DNA of 64,000 nucleotides from NCBI RefSeq assembly GCF_900095885.1, contig NZ_LT615367.1:3596001-3660000 (forward strand), read 5' to 3'. Each line of letters starts with the position of its first letter. The stretch's first letter is position 1. Below the pieces are notes generated by a model. It was given only the letters and a program-made list of their open reading frames with translations. It ran no database searches and had not been told where the DNA came from. Below are positions 47,578-57,099 of this stretch, one piece after another. The position numbers and the translations under genes were made by a program. The DNA comes from Dickeya aquatica (GTDB lineage: Bacteria; Pseudomonadota; Gammaproteobacteria; Enterobacterales; Enterobacteriaceae).

Positions 47578-49778
47578 TTCGGCTGCTCCGTCGCCGTCCC
47601 GGTGGCATCCGCCTGATGAAGCGTATCGGCAGGCTGTTGCGCCCATGCGCGCAGCGTAACAAAATCGGGCTTGCCGCTACCAAGCAGCGGCAGGCATTTC
47701 TGATAACGGATGTCGCGCGGCACCGCCAGTTCCGGCAACCCGTTCTGGCGCGCCTGCGCCAGCAGGCTCTCACGGGTTAATGTCACTTCGGTCGTAAACA
47801 GCACCAGCGCCTCACCCTTGCTGGCATCCTGACGTGCGCAGGCCACATGTTGCGCCTGTGGTGACACCTGACTGGCCAGTTGCTCAACCGCTTCCAGTGA
47901 CACCATTTCCCCCGCAATTTTGGCAAACCGCTTCACGCGGCCGATGATGGTGCAAAACCCGGCCTCATCCAGAGCGACGATATCCCCGGTGTCATACCAG
48001 CCCGCCTCACGCACGCCCTGTGCGTTGAGAGCCGCCGGGCGCTCCAGTTCACCGGGATGTTCGACCCGCAGATACCCTTGCATTACATTCGGCCCGCGCA
48101 GTTGCAGGCAGCCACCGCGCTCAATGCCGGCCACCGGTATCAGCCGGGCGTCAATGCCCGGCAATAAACGCCCGACGCTTTGGCCCTGACAGGCCATCGG
48201 GACATTAATTGCCACTACCGGCGCGCACTCTGTCACGCCATACCCTTCCAGAATGCGAATGCCAAAACGCGCCTGCCAGCTATCACGCACCCGCTCAGAG
48301 AGCCTTTCCGCGCCGGCAACCACATAGCGCAGGCGGGCAAAATCATAGGGGTGGGCAAAGCGGGCGTAATGACCAAGGAAGGTCGAGGTGCCAAACAATA
48401 CGGTGCAGTTTCGGTCATACACCAGTTCCGGCACAATGCGGTAGTGCAACGGGCTTGGGTAGAGAAACACCCGTGCACCGGTCAGCAGCGGCGTTAACAG
48501 CCCCACCGTCAGCCCGAAGGCGTGAAACAGCGGCAATGCCGACATAAACTTATCGCGCGGGGTGAAATCGGCCACGCAGCGGATCTGCTCTACATTGGCA
48601 AGCAGGCTGTCATGGGAGTGAACCACGCCTTTAGGCTCACCTTCCGACCCCGAGGTAAACAGGATAACGGCGCTATCCTCCGCCTGCTGCGCCGCAGCCG
48701 CACGCCACGGAAATAGCCAATGCAACACAATCCAGGCTTTATCAGCCAGCGTTACCGTTGCTTTCAGATCTTCCAGATAGACCCAGTTGGCCTCACTGAC
48801 TTGTGCGGGCAGGTGGGTCAGCTTGCCTTTTTCCAGAAACTGCCGCGAGGTCACAATGGTTTTCAGGCAGGCGGCACGCATCGCACTCTGAATGCCTTTC
48901 GCCCCGGCGGTATAGTTCAGCATCGCCGGGATGCGGTTGCCTAACGAAGCCCCCAGTATCACCGCCGCCGTGACGGTGGTATTGGGCAGCAAGACGCCTA
49001 TCGCCTCCCGCTCGGCGCTAAAGCGTTGCACAATGCGCGACACACCAAGCACTTTTTTCAACAAACCGTGATAGCGATCTTCCTTCAGCGTGATGTCTTC
49101 AATACATGGGCTGCTGTAGCCATAACGGGCGCAGGCCGCCAAAAACGCCTGATAGAGCGTATGGCGCGGACGCACAGCCATGCGCGCCTGCATCATTATC
49201 TGGTGCAGTGCCTCCCCCGCTTTTTCCCGGCGCTCACGGCCTGAGGCAGCCACCGGCATAGCCAGCGTTTTTGGCGGCAGAAAATGCAGGGAAATGTTAG
49301 GGAACAGACGACGGCGCACCACGCCGCCCAGGCGACCAAACGGCGAGAACTCCGCGCCTTCGATGCGTACCGGCACCACACTCGCCCCGGTGCGCGCAGC
49401 CACAAACGCGGCACCGCTGTAGACTTTCATCAGCGAGCCGGTCACGGTAATGCGCCCTTCAGGGAACACCACCACCGGGCGGCCAGCCTCCACCAGGCGG
49501 ATAAGCTGCTTGATGGCCAGCGGTTTGGTGGGGTCGAGCGGCAGAAAATCAATATACGGTGACAGCCAGCGCATAAACCAGCGGTTGGCGATATTCGAAT
49601 ACACCGCAAACACCGGTCTGGCGGGCAGCGGCAAAAACAGCGCCATAAGCGCGCCATCCAAAAAAGAAACGTGGTTTGGCGTAATCAAGAGCCTTGGCTG
49701 TCGGAAGACGCTTTCATCGCCAGTTATTTCAATACGATACAGGCTCTTTAGTAACCAGCGTAAAAAGGTATAAATCAT
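47574..49778 (-). CDS. aas: Aas, 2-acylglycerophosphoethanolamine acyltransferase / acyl-ACP synthetase
   Basis: A 734-residue bifunctional inner-membrane enzyme (E. coli 719). The N-terminal PlsC-type domain (about 1-200) has the acyltransferase motif NHVSFLDG and the [10 protein letters not shown] block. The C-terminal AMP-binding domain (about 230-720) has [31 protein letters not shown] and WYDTGDIV. It ligates fatty acids to ACP and re-acylates lyso-PE supplied by LplT. The ATG at 49776-49778 follows GGGAGAGG; 39 open codons upstream are not conserved. Confidence 0.97.
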   Translation of the reverse strand: MIYTFLRWLLKSLYRIEITGDESVFRQPRLLITPNHVSFLDGALMALFLPLPARPVFAVYSNIANRWFMRWLSPYIDFLPLDPTKPLAIKQLIRLVEAGRPVVVFPEGRITVTGSLMKVYSGAAFVAARTGASVVPVRIEGAEFSPFGRLGGVVRRRLFPNISLHFLPPKTLAMPVAASGRERREKAGEALHQIMMQARMAVRPRHTLYQAFLAACARYGYSSPCIEDITLKEDRYHGLLKKVLGVSRIVQRFSAEREAIGVLLPNTTVTAAVILGASLGNRIPAMLNYTAGAKGIQSAMRAACLKTIVTSRQFLEKGKLTHLPAQVSEANWVYLEDLKATVTLADKAWIVLHWLFPWRAAAAQQAEDSAVILFTSGSEGEPKGVVHSHDSLLANVEQIRCVADFTPRDKFMSALPLFHAFGLTVGLLTPLLTGARVFLYPSPLHYRIVPELVYDRNCTVLFGTSTFLGHYARFAHPYDFARLRYVVAGAERLSERVRDSWQARFGIRILEGYGVTECAPVVAINVPMACQGQSVGRLLPGIDARLIPVAGIERGGCLQLRGPNVMQGYLRVEHPGELERPAALNAQGVREAGWYDTGDIVALDEAGFCTIIGRVKRFAKIAGEMVSLEAVEQLASQVSPQAQHVACARQDASKGEALVLFTTEVTLTRESLLAQARQNGLPELAVPRDIRYQKCLPLLGSGKPDFVTLRAWAQQPADTLHQADATGTATEQPK

Positions 49779-49953
49779 CCCGCCTCTCCCGATATATTTT
49801 ACCTGCGGCCCTGCCCGGTCTGGATGTGCCAAAACGCTCACCATACCATAAACCGTTGCGACATCCGTCATCCAAACGCCCGCTGATAGCGTCACCTCAC
49901 GGGCGGGTTATCGGGCCGAACAGTATGATTTTAGGAGAATAAAAAGCGCAGGC

Positions 49954-50045
49954 AAAAAAAAACCTACGCATCCGCGTAGGTTGGTGCAATTTGAATGGTT
50001 CAATGTGAAGAACACATCGATTTGTCACCCATCAATACCTCTGGG
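49954..50045 (-). ncRNA. omrA: OmrA/OmrB-type small RNA
   Basis: On the minus strand a ~92-nt RNA begins CCCAGAGGTATTGAT (50045-50031), the hallmark 5' end of E. coli OmrA and OmrB. It has a variable middle and ends with CACCAACCTACGC-GGAT-GCGTAGG plus a run of at least eight U (stem 49961-49969 with 49974-49982). It lies between aas and galR, exactly where omrA and omrB lie in E. coli, but here only one copy is present. The RNA represses outer-membrane proteins and csgD/flhDC via Hfq and is activated by OmpR in E. coli. Whether it is A or B cannot be told. Confidence 0.93.
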
Positions 50046-50365
50046 ACTTGCTACTCTAAAGAGAGTGCGGTGGGATAACTAGCGCAGAATCGAAAGATAA
50101 ACGTTCGAAGTGCAACCAACTGTAAAATTCTCAGGAGGAGTGTAATAAAGGCGTGAAAATGCACGAATAACCTGACAGTGACACGCCTGTCCACGCCCGT
50201 TTCACCCACTGAACAGCCACCATGCGGCCCGTTGGCAGCCGCGCTAAACTGACGATGGCCAAAGTTGCGATCGCCACCTCTTGCGGTAGTGCGCCAATTC
50301 CGTGACACTCAGGCTGTCCGTCCATTTGGCACACTCATTTAGAGTCAGCAAGCACAGGAAATCTC

Positions 50366-51376
50366 ATGGCCACCATTAAGGACGTCGCCAGACTGGCAGG
50401 CGTATCGGTCGCAACCGTCTCTCGCGTCATTAACGATTCGCCAAAAGCCAGTGAACAGGCCCGCAGCGCCGTTCTTCAGGCCATGCAACAGTTGCAGTAC
50501 CATCCCAATGCCAACGCCCGCGCCCTGGCACAGCAATCCACCGAAACCCTTGGGCTAGTGGTGTCTGATGTGTCTGATCCCTTTTTCGGCACCATGGTCA
50601 AAGCCGTAGAGCAAGAAGCCTACCGCACAGGAAATTTCCTGCTGATTGGTAATGGTTATCATCTGGCGCACAAAGAGCGTCAGGCTATCGAACAGTTGCT
50701 GCGCCATCGCTGTGAAGCGCTGGTGGTTCATGCCAAAACCATCACCGATGACGAGCTATCACAACTGATGGCGCAAGCGCCGGGAATGGTGCTGATTAAC
50801 CGCATTCTGCCGGGGTATGAAGCACGCTGTGTGGCACTCGATAACCGCCACGGAGCCTGGCTTGCCACCCGACATCTCATTTTACAAGGGCACCGGCAGA
50901 TAGGCATTCTGTGCTCCAACCACGATATTTCTGATGCCGCAGACCGCCTCGCCGGGCACCGGGATGCGCTGGCCGAGCACGGTATTGCGCTCGATGAGCA
51001 ACTGATTGCCTACGGTGAGCCGGATGAAACCGGTGGCGAGCAGGCCATGACAGCCTTGCTGGAGCGAGGCCGACCCATGACGGCGCTGACCTGCTACAAC
51101 GACCCGATGGCCGCCGGTGCGCTGGCGGTATTGAGCGATAACGGTATCGACGTACCGAGGGATATGTCGCTGATTGGCTTTGATGATGTACTGTTATCGC
51201 GCTATCTGCGCCCGCGGCTGACCACCATCCGTTATCCGATAACCGCGATGGCGACCCAGGCCGCGCAAATGGCACTGGCGCTCGCCAACAACACGCCGCT
51301 GCCCAACGCCATCAACCTGTTTCATCCCACGCTGATTCGCCGCCATTCCGTCGCCAGTCTGAATAATGGGCACTAA
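50366..51376 (+). CDS. galR: Galactose operon repressor GalR
   Basis: A 336-residue LacI-family repressor. It has the HTH MATIKDVARLAGVSVATVSRVIND (residues 1-24, given in two pieces: MATIKDVARLAGVSV and ATVSRVIND), the hinge helix at about 45-60, and a periplasmic-binding-like sugar domain (about 62-330) with VSDVSDPFFGTMV and IGFDDVLLSRY. Its position beside aas and the Omr RNA matches E. coli galR; it would respond to galactose. In E. coli lysA follows immediately, but here a 7-kb PTS module intervenes. Confidence 0.93.
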   Translation: MATIKDVARLAGVSVATVSRVINDSPKASEQARSAVLQAMQQLQYHPNANARALAQQSTETLGLVVSDVSDPFFGTMVKAVEQEAYRTGNFLLIGNGYHLAHKERQAIEQLLRHRCEALVVHAKTITDDELSQLMAQAPGMVLINRILPGYEARCVALDNRHGAWLATRHLILQGHRQIGILCSNHDISDAADRLAGHRDALAEHGIALDEQLIAYGEPDETGGEQAMTALLERGRPMTALTCYNDPMAAGALAVLSDNGIDVPRDMSLIGFDDVLLSRYLRPRLTTIRYPITAMATQAAQMALALANNTPLPNAINLFHPTLIRRHSVASLNNGH

Positions 51377-51821
51377 ATTAGTAAGGCATTAAGACGCAGC
51401 AGACACTGGTAAGTCCCTTTAGCTGAAGGTAATGGTTTTACGGCGTCAAAAACTGTGCTGAGGCAGGCGACTTCGCCGGGTGAGCGGCAGGACGCCGCGA
51501 AAACCCGTGCCGTGCCGGACAAAAACGTCGGGAACGTTTTTGAACAGCGTTTACGCTGGCCCGAAGGGCGAGCCCCAGGGATGGGGCGAGTAACCACGTC
51601 ACGGGTGGCCCGAATAGCGAAGGCGAACACCGAAGGCACCGCGCCAGCGGCACGGTTTAGCCCTCAGCCAGTGGTCAAGGAGAGGCGGCGTTTGAGCCTC
51701 TCCTTGTCGTGCGTGCGACGATGTTGCAAAGGGATACCAACGTCATCAAGCACGAAATTTCTCCCCACTCGCAAATGAATCGGCAGTAAAAAACAACAAG
51801 GCTGTTTGTAGACAGCACAAA
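51377..51821. repeat. GC-rich intergenic element with hairpins after galR
   Basis: This 445-bp gap holds no convincing gene. It includes a hairpin AAAAACGT/ACGTTTTT at about 51521-51541, a stretch rich in short G/C words (about 51545-51660), and a 10-bp stem AAGGAGAGGC (51677-51686) with GCCTCTCCTT (51696-51705). The composition and word pattern look like a dispersed, structured intergenic repeat rather than decayed coding DNA. No second copy is in the window, so repetition is unproven. Confidence 0.4.
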
Positions 51822-52313
51822 TCAGCCGAGAGAACGGTGGTACAGCCGTACCTGCTTATCGGGGTACTCGGGTGCATCGCCGATGTAACGCCAGCCGTGG
51901 CGCTCGTAGTAACCGCTAAAACTGGCGTACAGGTAGAGAGAGTCAAAACCGCGTTCGCGGCTGAATTCGATGACAAAACGCTGAAGATCCGCCCCCAGAC
52001 CGCGATCGCGGTAGCGTTCGTCCACATACAGCGCCGCCAGCCACGGGGTTAAATCCTGGCGGCTTATCAGATCACAGCGCCACAGCCCGACCGTACCGAC
52101 CAGTTGGTCGCCTGCCAGCGCCACGAACGTCAGCGGCAGCGCCTGCTTATCCATGCTGTGATGCACCACACTGGCAAAAAAGGCCCGGTTGACACCATCG
52201 CCAAACGCCTGCCATAGCCAGTCGGCAACCTGCGCCTCAAAGTGCGGATAATCCGCCAGATAGCCAATCGAGACAGGAGAGCCTATCGTTGCCTTAGATT
52301 CCATCGTCGTCAT
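51822..52313 (-). CDS. GNAT family N-acetyltransferase
   Basis: A 163-residue GNAT protein. The acetyl-CoA-binding motif A is LAALYVDERYRDRGLGADLQRF (RxxGxG-type RDRGLG), with ALAGDQLVGTVGLWRCD before it and the motif B segment LYASFSGYYERHGWRYIG after it. The acceptor is unknown; small molecules such as amino acids or amines are likely for this group. It starts two bases from the stop of the GntR regulator gene and is probably co-transcribed with it. Confidence 0.85.
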   Translation of the reverse strand: MTTMESKATIGSPVSIGYLADYPHFEAQVADWLWQAFGDGVNRAFFASVVHHSMDKQALPLTFVALAGDQLVGTVGLWRCDLISRQDLTPWLAALYVDERYRDRGLGADLQRFVIEFSRERGFDSLYLYASFSGYYERHGWRYIGDAPEYPDKQVRLYHRSLG

Positions 52314-52315
52314 AC

Positions 52316-53083
52316 TCAGACCAGTTTTCCCTGAAAGATAGGCACCGAATCGAACAGGTAGCCGTCAAATTCCGGCGCTTCGGCGTCAGAAATTTCCATC
52401 AGCGTGGTTTTGACGTTTTCCAGATGCTGCCACATCGCCTGATACGAGCCGCTGACGTCGCGACGACGCAATGCCGCCAGTATCGTCTGGTGATCCGCCA
52501 GCCATTTCAGCCGATAACCGTGGTTGCCGACATGGCTGTAAAGCTGCTGCCAGATGGGGCTTTCGTCCCGGCAAGACCAGATATTGCTGACGGTTTCCAG
52601 CAGCATCTGGTTTTGGGTCGCCCCTGCTACCTGCAAGTGAAAGATTTTATCGAAATCGCTGCGGTAATCGTTCGCGGCGATAGCCGCCTGTTCCTGCTCC
52701 AGCGTGCGCCGCAGGATATCAATGTCATTGCGGGTCACCATGCGGGCAGCAAACGCGGCAATATTGCTTTCCAGAAACTGACGCGCCTGCAACATTTCAA
52801 ACGCACCGATACGGTTTTGCGCATTTGGCGACGGCTCTTCCGCCGACGGCACGCGCAGCACATAAACGCCCGACCCCTGACGGATATCCACCGTGCCTTC
52901 CAGCTCCAGCATCAGCAAGGCTTCACGCACGATGGTGCGGCTCACGCCGTAGGTTTCCGCAATATTCCGCTCCGGCGGAAGACGCGCCCCGACCGGGTAC
53001 TCCCCCTGCTGGATTTTCTCCCGCAGGTCACACCCTATTTCCTGGTATTGCTTTCTGTCTTGTAGAACCACAACCTTCGTCAC
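52316..53083 (-). CDS. GntR/FadR-family regulator related to UxuR/ExuR
   Basis: A 255-residue transcription factor. The N-terminal winged helix (about 10-75) has YPVGARLPPERNIAETYGVSR and TIVREALLMLELEGTVDIRQG (two pieces of one domain). The all-helical FCD effector domain (about 90-235) has FEMLQARQFLESNIAAF and MWQHLENVKTTLMEIS. These strings closely follow E. coli UxuR/ExuR, whose effectors are hexuronates. Three TTGG-N4-CCAA palindromes resembling the UxuR box lie in the PTS promoter region, so it probably regulates that operon and may respond to a sugar acid or phospho-sugar. Start is GTG at 53081. Confidence 0.85.
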   Translation of the reverse strand: MTKVVVLQDRKQYQEIGCDLREKIQQGEYPVGARLPPERNIAETYGVSRTIVREALLMLELEGTVDIRQGSGVYVLRVPSAEEPSPNAQNRIGAFEMLQARQFLESNIAAFAARMVTRNDIDILRRTLEQEQAAIAANDYRSDFDKIFHLQVAGATQNQMLLETVSNIWSCRDESPIWQQLYSHVGNHGYRLKWLADHQTILAALRRRDVSGSYQAMWQHLENVKTTLMEISDAEAPEFDGYLFDSVPIFQGKLV

Positions 53084-53213
53084 AATGCCACCCCGAACAG
53101 CTGAGAATTGAACACCGCTGCCGCCCCGACACGGGGCCGGATACCAGGCTGCTTCCTTTCGTCATCGTCACTGCGGCTTCACACCGCGTTCGTCAGGTCC
53201 ACAGCCTAAACAC

Positions 53214-53241
53214 GAGCCGGTGCGTCGTCCTACACCGGCTC
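53214..53241 (-). terminator. Hairpin after the PTS operon
   Basis: GAGCCGGTG (53214-53222) pairs with CACCGGCTC (53233-53241) across a 10-base loop, 20 bp beyond the PTS IIB stop. It may end the minus-strand IIC-bgl-IIB transcript before the GntR gene. Confidence 0.6.
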
Positions 53242-53260
53242 ACGTTTACAGCAATCAAAC

Positions 53261-53578
53261 TCAGTTTACCAAACTCAGCGCCTGATCGAGTACCTTTGCA
53301 CCGTTCAGGGTGCCGTAGGCCACCGAGTCGATAACGGCGATAGGAATGTGATACTCGTCGGTCAGTTTTTTGTTTTCCGTCAGCTTGAAGCGCACCTGGC
53401 GGCCCAGCAACACGGCGATAATGTCATTGCCGTAAGTCTGCAACTCATCGCGCAGGTTCTGTTCCGGGATAGCGTAAATCTGGTATTCCATACCGCGCGC
53501 CGCCGCTTCTTTTTCCATTTTAGTCACCACCAGCGAGGTAGACATGCCTGCCGAGCAGGCCAGTACGATCCGTTTCAT
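53261..53578 (-). CDS. PTS lactose/cellobiose-family IIB component
   Basis: A 105-residue phosphocarrier that passes phosphate from IIA to the incoming sugar. The active-site Cys8 lies in MKRIVLACSAGMSTSLVV, with the P-loop-like CSAGMSTS. Closest in type to E. coli ChbB. It follows the 6-phospho-beta-glucosidase gene by 8 bp. The matching IIC is at 55062-56408 and IIA at 56644-56970. Confidence 0.92.
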   Translation of the reverse strand: MKRIVLACSAGMSTSLVVTKMEKEAAARGMEYQIYAIPEQNLRDELQTYGNDIIAVLLGRQVRFKLTENKKLTDEYHIPIAVIDSVAYGTLNGAKVLDQALSLVN

Positions 53579-53586
53579 CTTTCCCC

Positions 53587-55023
53587 CTATTTCTCTTCAT
53601 CGTCCAGTTCGAGCGCCAGCACGCCGCTGTCCCGTACCTGTCGAAACCAGCTGGCCGATTTCTTCGCTCTGCGCTGCCGGTCGTGTTCCAGGTCTATCTC
53701 AATCAGGCCGTAGCGGTTTTTAAACGCGTTCATCGGCGAGACGTTGTCGGTAAACGCCCACAGCATGTAGCCCAGACAATTGGCTCCGTCTTCACGCGCC
53801 TTCAGCGTCCAGTAAAGATGCTCGGCGATAAACGCGATGCGGTAGTCGTCCTGTATCACGCCGTGACTGTCTTTGAACTGGCCTTCGTTTTCAATCCCCA
53901 TGCCGTTTTCCGACACAAACCAGGGCACGTTGCCGTACTCCTCTTTCAGGCGCATCGCCATGTCGTAAATAATGCGGGGGTTAATCTCCCAGCCGCGCGA
54001 CTTGTTCATGCGGCGGCCAGGCAGCTCGAAATGCTCGTAATAGTAAGCAGGGTGGAACGGCGTATTGCTGTGCCACGCCCGGCTGGGCGCTTTGACCCGG
54101 TGCGGGTAATAGAGATTGATGCCCACCTCATCCACGGTATTGGCGCGGATAATCGCCAGCTCTTCCTCGGTGTAATCCCACTTCACCTGATGCTTTTCCA
54201 GCAGCGCCAGCAGCTCCGCCGGGTATTCGCCTTTCAGCGCCGGGTCGAGAAAGACCCGGTTGTAGAACAAGTCATACAGGCGCGCCGCCGCCACATCATG
54301 CGCCGCGCTGGAGCGCGGATAGGTAACTTCCGGGTTGAGGATCACCCCGATGCTGCCGCCCTGCCGGTGGTAACCGTTATCGCGGAACAGCTGCACCACT
54401 TTGGCGGTTGCCAGATTCTTGTGGTGGTTCCACTGCATCCAGACGCCGGTGTCCTGCTGGTAAGGGTAGCGCACCGCGTCCAGATAGACGCGGGTCTGCA
54501 CCACAATCGGCTCGTTAAAGGTGAACCAGCGTTTGACTTTGCCAGCGTAGCGGGCGAATACGGCGTCGGCATACTGCACGAACCACTCCACCACCAGCTT
54601 TGATGACCAGCCCTGATATTTCTCGAACAGCACCGCCGGGAGCTCATAGTGTTCCAGGCACAGCATGGGTTCGATGCCTTCACGCTGCATTTCATCGATC
54701 AGGTTATCGATGTAGGCGGCGTACTCTTCATCCACCACGCCGTTTTCATAGTCCAGCATGAAGCGTGACCAGTTAATCGAGGTACGAAAATGCGTCAGCC
54801 CAGCCTGCTTCATCAGCGCCACGTCTTCGCGGTAGCGGTTGTAGAAATCGGTGGCGACCGCCGGGCCGTAGCCGTTGTGCCACACCTGACGATCGCGCTT
54901 GTACCACAGATCCAGATAGGAATCCTGCCCGCTTTTCTTGCCTGACCACCCCTCGGTCTGCCAGGCGGACGCCGCCGCCCCCAGAATAAAACCTTCAGGC
55001 AGGGCCATTGATACCTTGCTCAT
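53587..55023 (-). CDS. GH1 6-phospho-beta-glucosidase
   Basis: A 478-residue retaining beta-glycosidase that splits phosphorylated beta-glucosides delivered by the PTS. The acid/base glutamate is in RWFTFNEPIVV and the nucleophile in WFVSENGMGIENEG. The phosphate-recognising Ser, Lys and Tyr appear in VSPMNAFKNRYGLIEID near the C-terminus, which points to a 6-phospho substrate. Substrates could be cellobiose-6-phosphate or plant aryl-beta-glucosides such as arbutin or salicin; this cannot be resolved. It lies between the IIB and IIC genes. Confidence 0.92.
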   Translation of the reverse strand: MSKVSMALPEGFILGAAASAWQTEGWSGKKSGQDSYLDLWYKRDRQVWHNGYGPAVATDFYNRYREDVALMKQAGLTHFRTSINWSRFMLDYENGVVDEEYAAYIDNLIDEMQREGIEPMLCLEHYELPAVLFEKYQGWSSKLVVEWFVQYADAVFARYAGKVKRWFTFNEPIVVQTRVYLDAVRYPYQQDTGVWMQWNHHKNLATAKVVQLFRDNGYHRQGGSIGVILNPEVTYPRSSAAHDVAAARLYDLFYNRVFLDPALKGEYPAELLALLEKHQVKWDYTEEELAIIRANTVDEVGINLYYPHRVKAPSRAWHSNTPFHPAYYYEHFELPGRRMNKSRGWEINPRIIYDMAMRLKEEYGNVPWFVSENGMGIENEGQFKDSHGVIQDDYRIAFIAEHLYWTLKAREDGANCLGYMLWAFTDNVSPMNAFKNRYGLIEIDLEHDRQRRAKKSASWFRQVRDSGVLALELDDEEK

Positions 55024-55061
55024 TACCGTTCTCCCTTAGATTCAGTATTGCCATACATTCA

Positions 55062-56408
55062 TTATTTCAATGCATTGGCCTGTGCCGCGGCCTCTGACTC
55101 CGCCTCACGCTGTGCCTGCTCAGCACGACGAGACGCTACCTTGACGAACGGCAGGTAAATCAGGGTGGCGACGATGATGCACACCACCTGTGTCACCACT
55201 GCCCCCATCGAACCGGCAGTAGACAACCAGGCGTTAATCAATGGCGGCGTAGTCCAGGGCACCATCACCACCGCTTTACCGGCAAAGCCCATGCTGGTGG
55301 CGAAGTAACCGATGGTGCCGGTGACCAGCGGCGTGATGATGAACGGGATAGCCAGAATCGGGTTGAGCATGATGGGCATCCCGAAAATCACCGGTTCATT
55401 GATGTTGAACATTCCGGGGCCGAAAGAGATCTTGGCTATCTCTTTCATTTCACGGCGTTTAGAGGCGATCATCACCGCCAGCAACAACCCGATGGTCAGC
55501 CCGGAGCCGCCGATGCTCATGTACACGTCCCAAAACGGCATGGTGATGATGTTCGGCACCTCATGCCCTTGCTCAAACGCGGTCATGTTCACCGTAATCG
55601 CCCCCAACAGCAGCGGCTCGCGGATCGGTTTGATCATCTGGTTGCCATGAATACCGATAACCCAAAACAGCTGTGCCACAAACATCAGGATCAACAGCCC
55701 CGGCAGGCTCTGCACCACCGACTCCAGCGGCTGTTGCACCACCTTATAGATAGCGTCATACAGGTACATGCCGGTCACTTTCTGGAAGGTAAAGCCGAAG
55801 GTCGCCACCAGCGTCACGGTGATGATCGCCGGGATCAACGCCGAGAACGACGCGGACACATTCGGCGGCACGCTGTCCGGCATCTTGATGCGCAGCCGGT
55901 TTACCGATTCCAGCTTCGAGTAGATTTCCACCGACGCAATGGCGATAAACATGCCGAGAAACAGGCTCTTGGTGTCGGAGAACTGGCGCGCCAGCACGTC
56001 TTTCACCGGCAGCGTCTGACCGTTGATCACCATATCAATGGTGGTCGGGGTAATAGAAATAAAGCAGATCACCGCCAGCAAGCCGGGGAACAGGCTACGA
56101 GAGCCGTTGATCTTTCCAAGCTCGATGCCTATCAGGAACACCGCACCAATGGTGAGGAAATTGAGCGTGGCGTAGTTAATGCCGCTCATGATCGGTTTGA
56201 GCGGTGCCAGAAATGAAAACAGAGCGAAACTCGCCAGCCCGTTCTTCGGGTCCAGCACCATGTTGGAGATCAACACAGAGAACGCGCCCACGATGATCAC
56301 CGGCATCAGCGTGATGAACGAGGCTTTGATAGCCATGATGTATCTCAGGCTGTTGAACTGGTTGGCGAACGATCCGAGTGAATCGATGGCCCTATCCTTG
56401 AATGACAT
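55062..56408 (-). CDS. PTS lactose/cellobiose-family IIC permease
   Basis: A 448-residue membrane component of the cellobiose/diacetylchitobiose PTS group, with about ten helices. It starts MSFKDRAIDSLGSFANQFNS. The conserved IIC segment GIHGNQMIKPIREPLLLG and the NEPVIFGMPIMLNP stretch, with the substrate-binding glutamate, are present. It is the first gene of the minus-strand IIC-bgl-IIB operon, and its promoter lies in the region of three palindromes shared with the divergent IIA gene. Confidence 0.93.
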   Translation of the reverse strand: MSFKDRAIDSLGSFANQFNSLRYIMAIKASFITLMPVIIVGAFSVLISNMVLDPKNGLASFALFSFLAPLKPIMSGINYATLNFLTIGAVFLIGIELGKINGSRSLFPGLLAVICFISITPTTIDMVINGQTLPVKDVLARQFSDTKSLFLGMFIAIASVEIYSKLESVNRLRIKMPDSVPPNVSASFSALIPAIITVTLVATFGFTFQKVTGMYLYDAIYKVVQQPLESVVQSLPGLLILMFVAQLFWVIGIHGNQMIKPIREPLLLGAITVNMTAFEQGHEVPNIITMPFWDVYMSIGGSGLTIGLLLAVMIASKRREMKEIAKISFGPGMFNINEPVIFGMPIMLNPILAIPFIITPLVTGTIGYFATSMGFAGKAVVMVPWTTPPLINAWLSTAGSMGAVVTQVVCIIVATLIYLPFVKVASRRAEQAQREAESEAAAQANALK

Positions 56409-56523
56409 AACTCCACCTCTTTGATTTACCTGAACTTCAGGGGTTGTTGTTATCAGAGGCTATCGCCCCCGTAGTGGCCGTTACGCGCGCAAGAGAATGG
56501 ACGGCAGGTTCAGCGCTTTCGCG

Positions 56524-56632
56524 TTTGGCATACCAAAAATAAAACAAACGAATAATTTTTCTGTGACATTGTTCTCACAAGCCACCATTGGAATTCCAAT
56601 AACATAAAAAACACCAATTTTGGCATACCAAG
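56524..56632. promoter_or_regulatory. Three TTGG-N4-CCAA operators in the divergent PTS promoter
   Basis: Perfect palindromic cores: TTTGGCATACCAAA (56524-56537), ATTGGAATTCCAAT (56587-56600) and TTTGGCATACCAAG (56619-56632, core 56620-56631). The GNATNCC centre and TTGG/CCAA arms resemble the ExuR/UxuR consensus (AAATTGGTATACCAATTT). The third overlaps the IIA ribosome site. They control the divergent IIC and IIA genes; the best candidate binder is the UxuR-like regulator at 52316-53083, although the LacI regulator downstream is an alternative. Confidence 0.75.
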
Positions 56633-56643
56633 AGGGCATTACG

Positions 56644-56970
56644 ATGGAATGGGATATGGAACAGACGGTGATGGAACTGCTGATCAACGCGGGCGAGGCG
56701 CGATCTTGCGCCATGATGGCGATTCAGGCCGCCCGCGCGCAGGACTGGGTGGCGGCAGATGCGCAACTTCTGGCCTCGCAGGCGGCGGCCAAAGCGGCCC
56801 ACCAGCTCCAGACGCGGCTGATCGGGCTGGACGAAGGCGAAGGCAAAGTGCCGGTTAATCTGATCATGGTACACGCGCAGGATCACCTGATGACCGCCAT
56901 GCTATGCCGGGATCTGGCTGACGAAATGGTACAACTGCGCAAAGAACTGTTTGGTCGTCCCCACGCCTGA
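56644..56970 (+). CDS. PTS lactose/cellobiose-family IIA component
   Basis: A 108-residue trimeric-type IIA. The ATG at 56644 follows AGAGGG; an earlier in-frame start overlaps the operator. The phosphorylated histidine is in IMVHAQDHLMTAML, the lactose/cellobiose IIA signature. Helical throughout (GEARSCAMMAIQAARAQDW). Divergent from IIC and on its own transcript, probably with the LacI gene 129 bp downstream. Confidence 0.92.
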   Translation: MEWDMEQTVMELLINAGEARSCAMMAIQAARAQDWVAADAQLLASQAAAKAAHQLQTRLIGLDEGEGKVPVNLIMVHAQDHLMTAMLCRDLADEMVQLRKELFGRPHA

Positions 56971-57099
56971 TGGTTGCGGGCGCACAACATGCCGCACTTC
57001 ACCTACTGACGTCGTTCCAGTGTGCTAGTATGTGGCCAACACACGCAACCATGCTGTCAGCAACGTCGGTAATATTCGGCAATACAGGGAAGAAAAACG

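Noticed and set aside
50046-50365. Second Omr RNA copy next to the first
   Set aside because: No second CCCAGAGGTATTGAT-type 5' end or matching terminator is present between the first copy and galR.
52424-53065. 213-codon plus-strand frame antisense to the GntR regulator
   Set aside because: It is a shadow of a clearly recognised FadR-type regulator, with no ribosome site or similarity.
53683-54603. 306-codon plus-strand frame antisense to the 6-phospho-beta-glucosidase
   Set aside because: The glycosidase frame has intact catalytic motifs; the antisense frame is His/Arg/Val-rich and has no recognisable domain.
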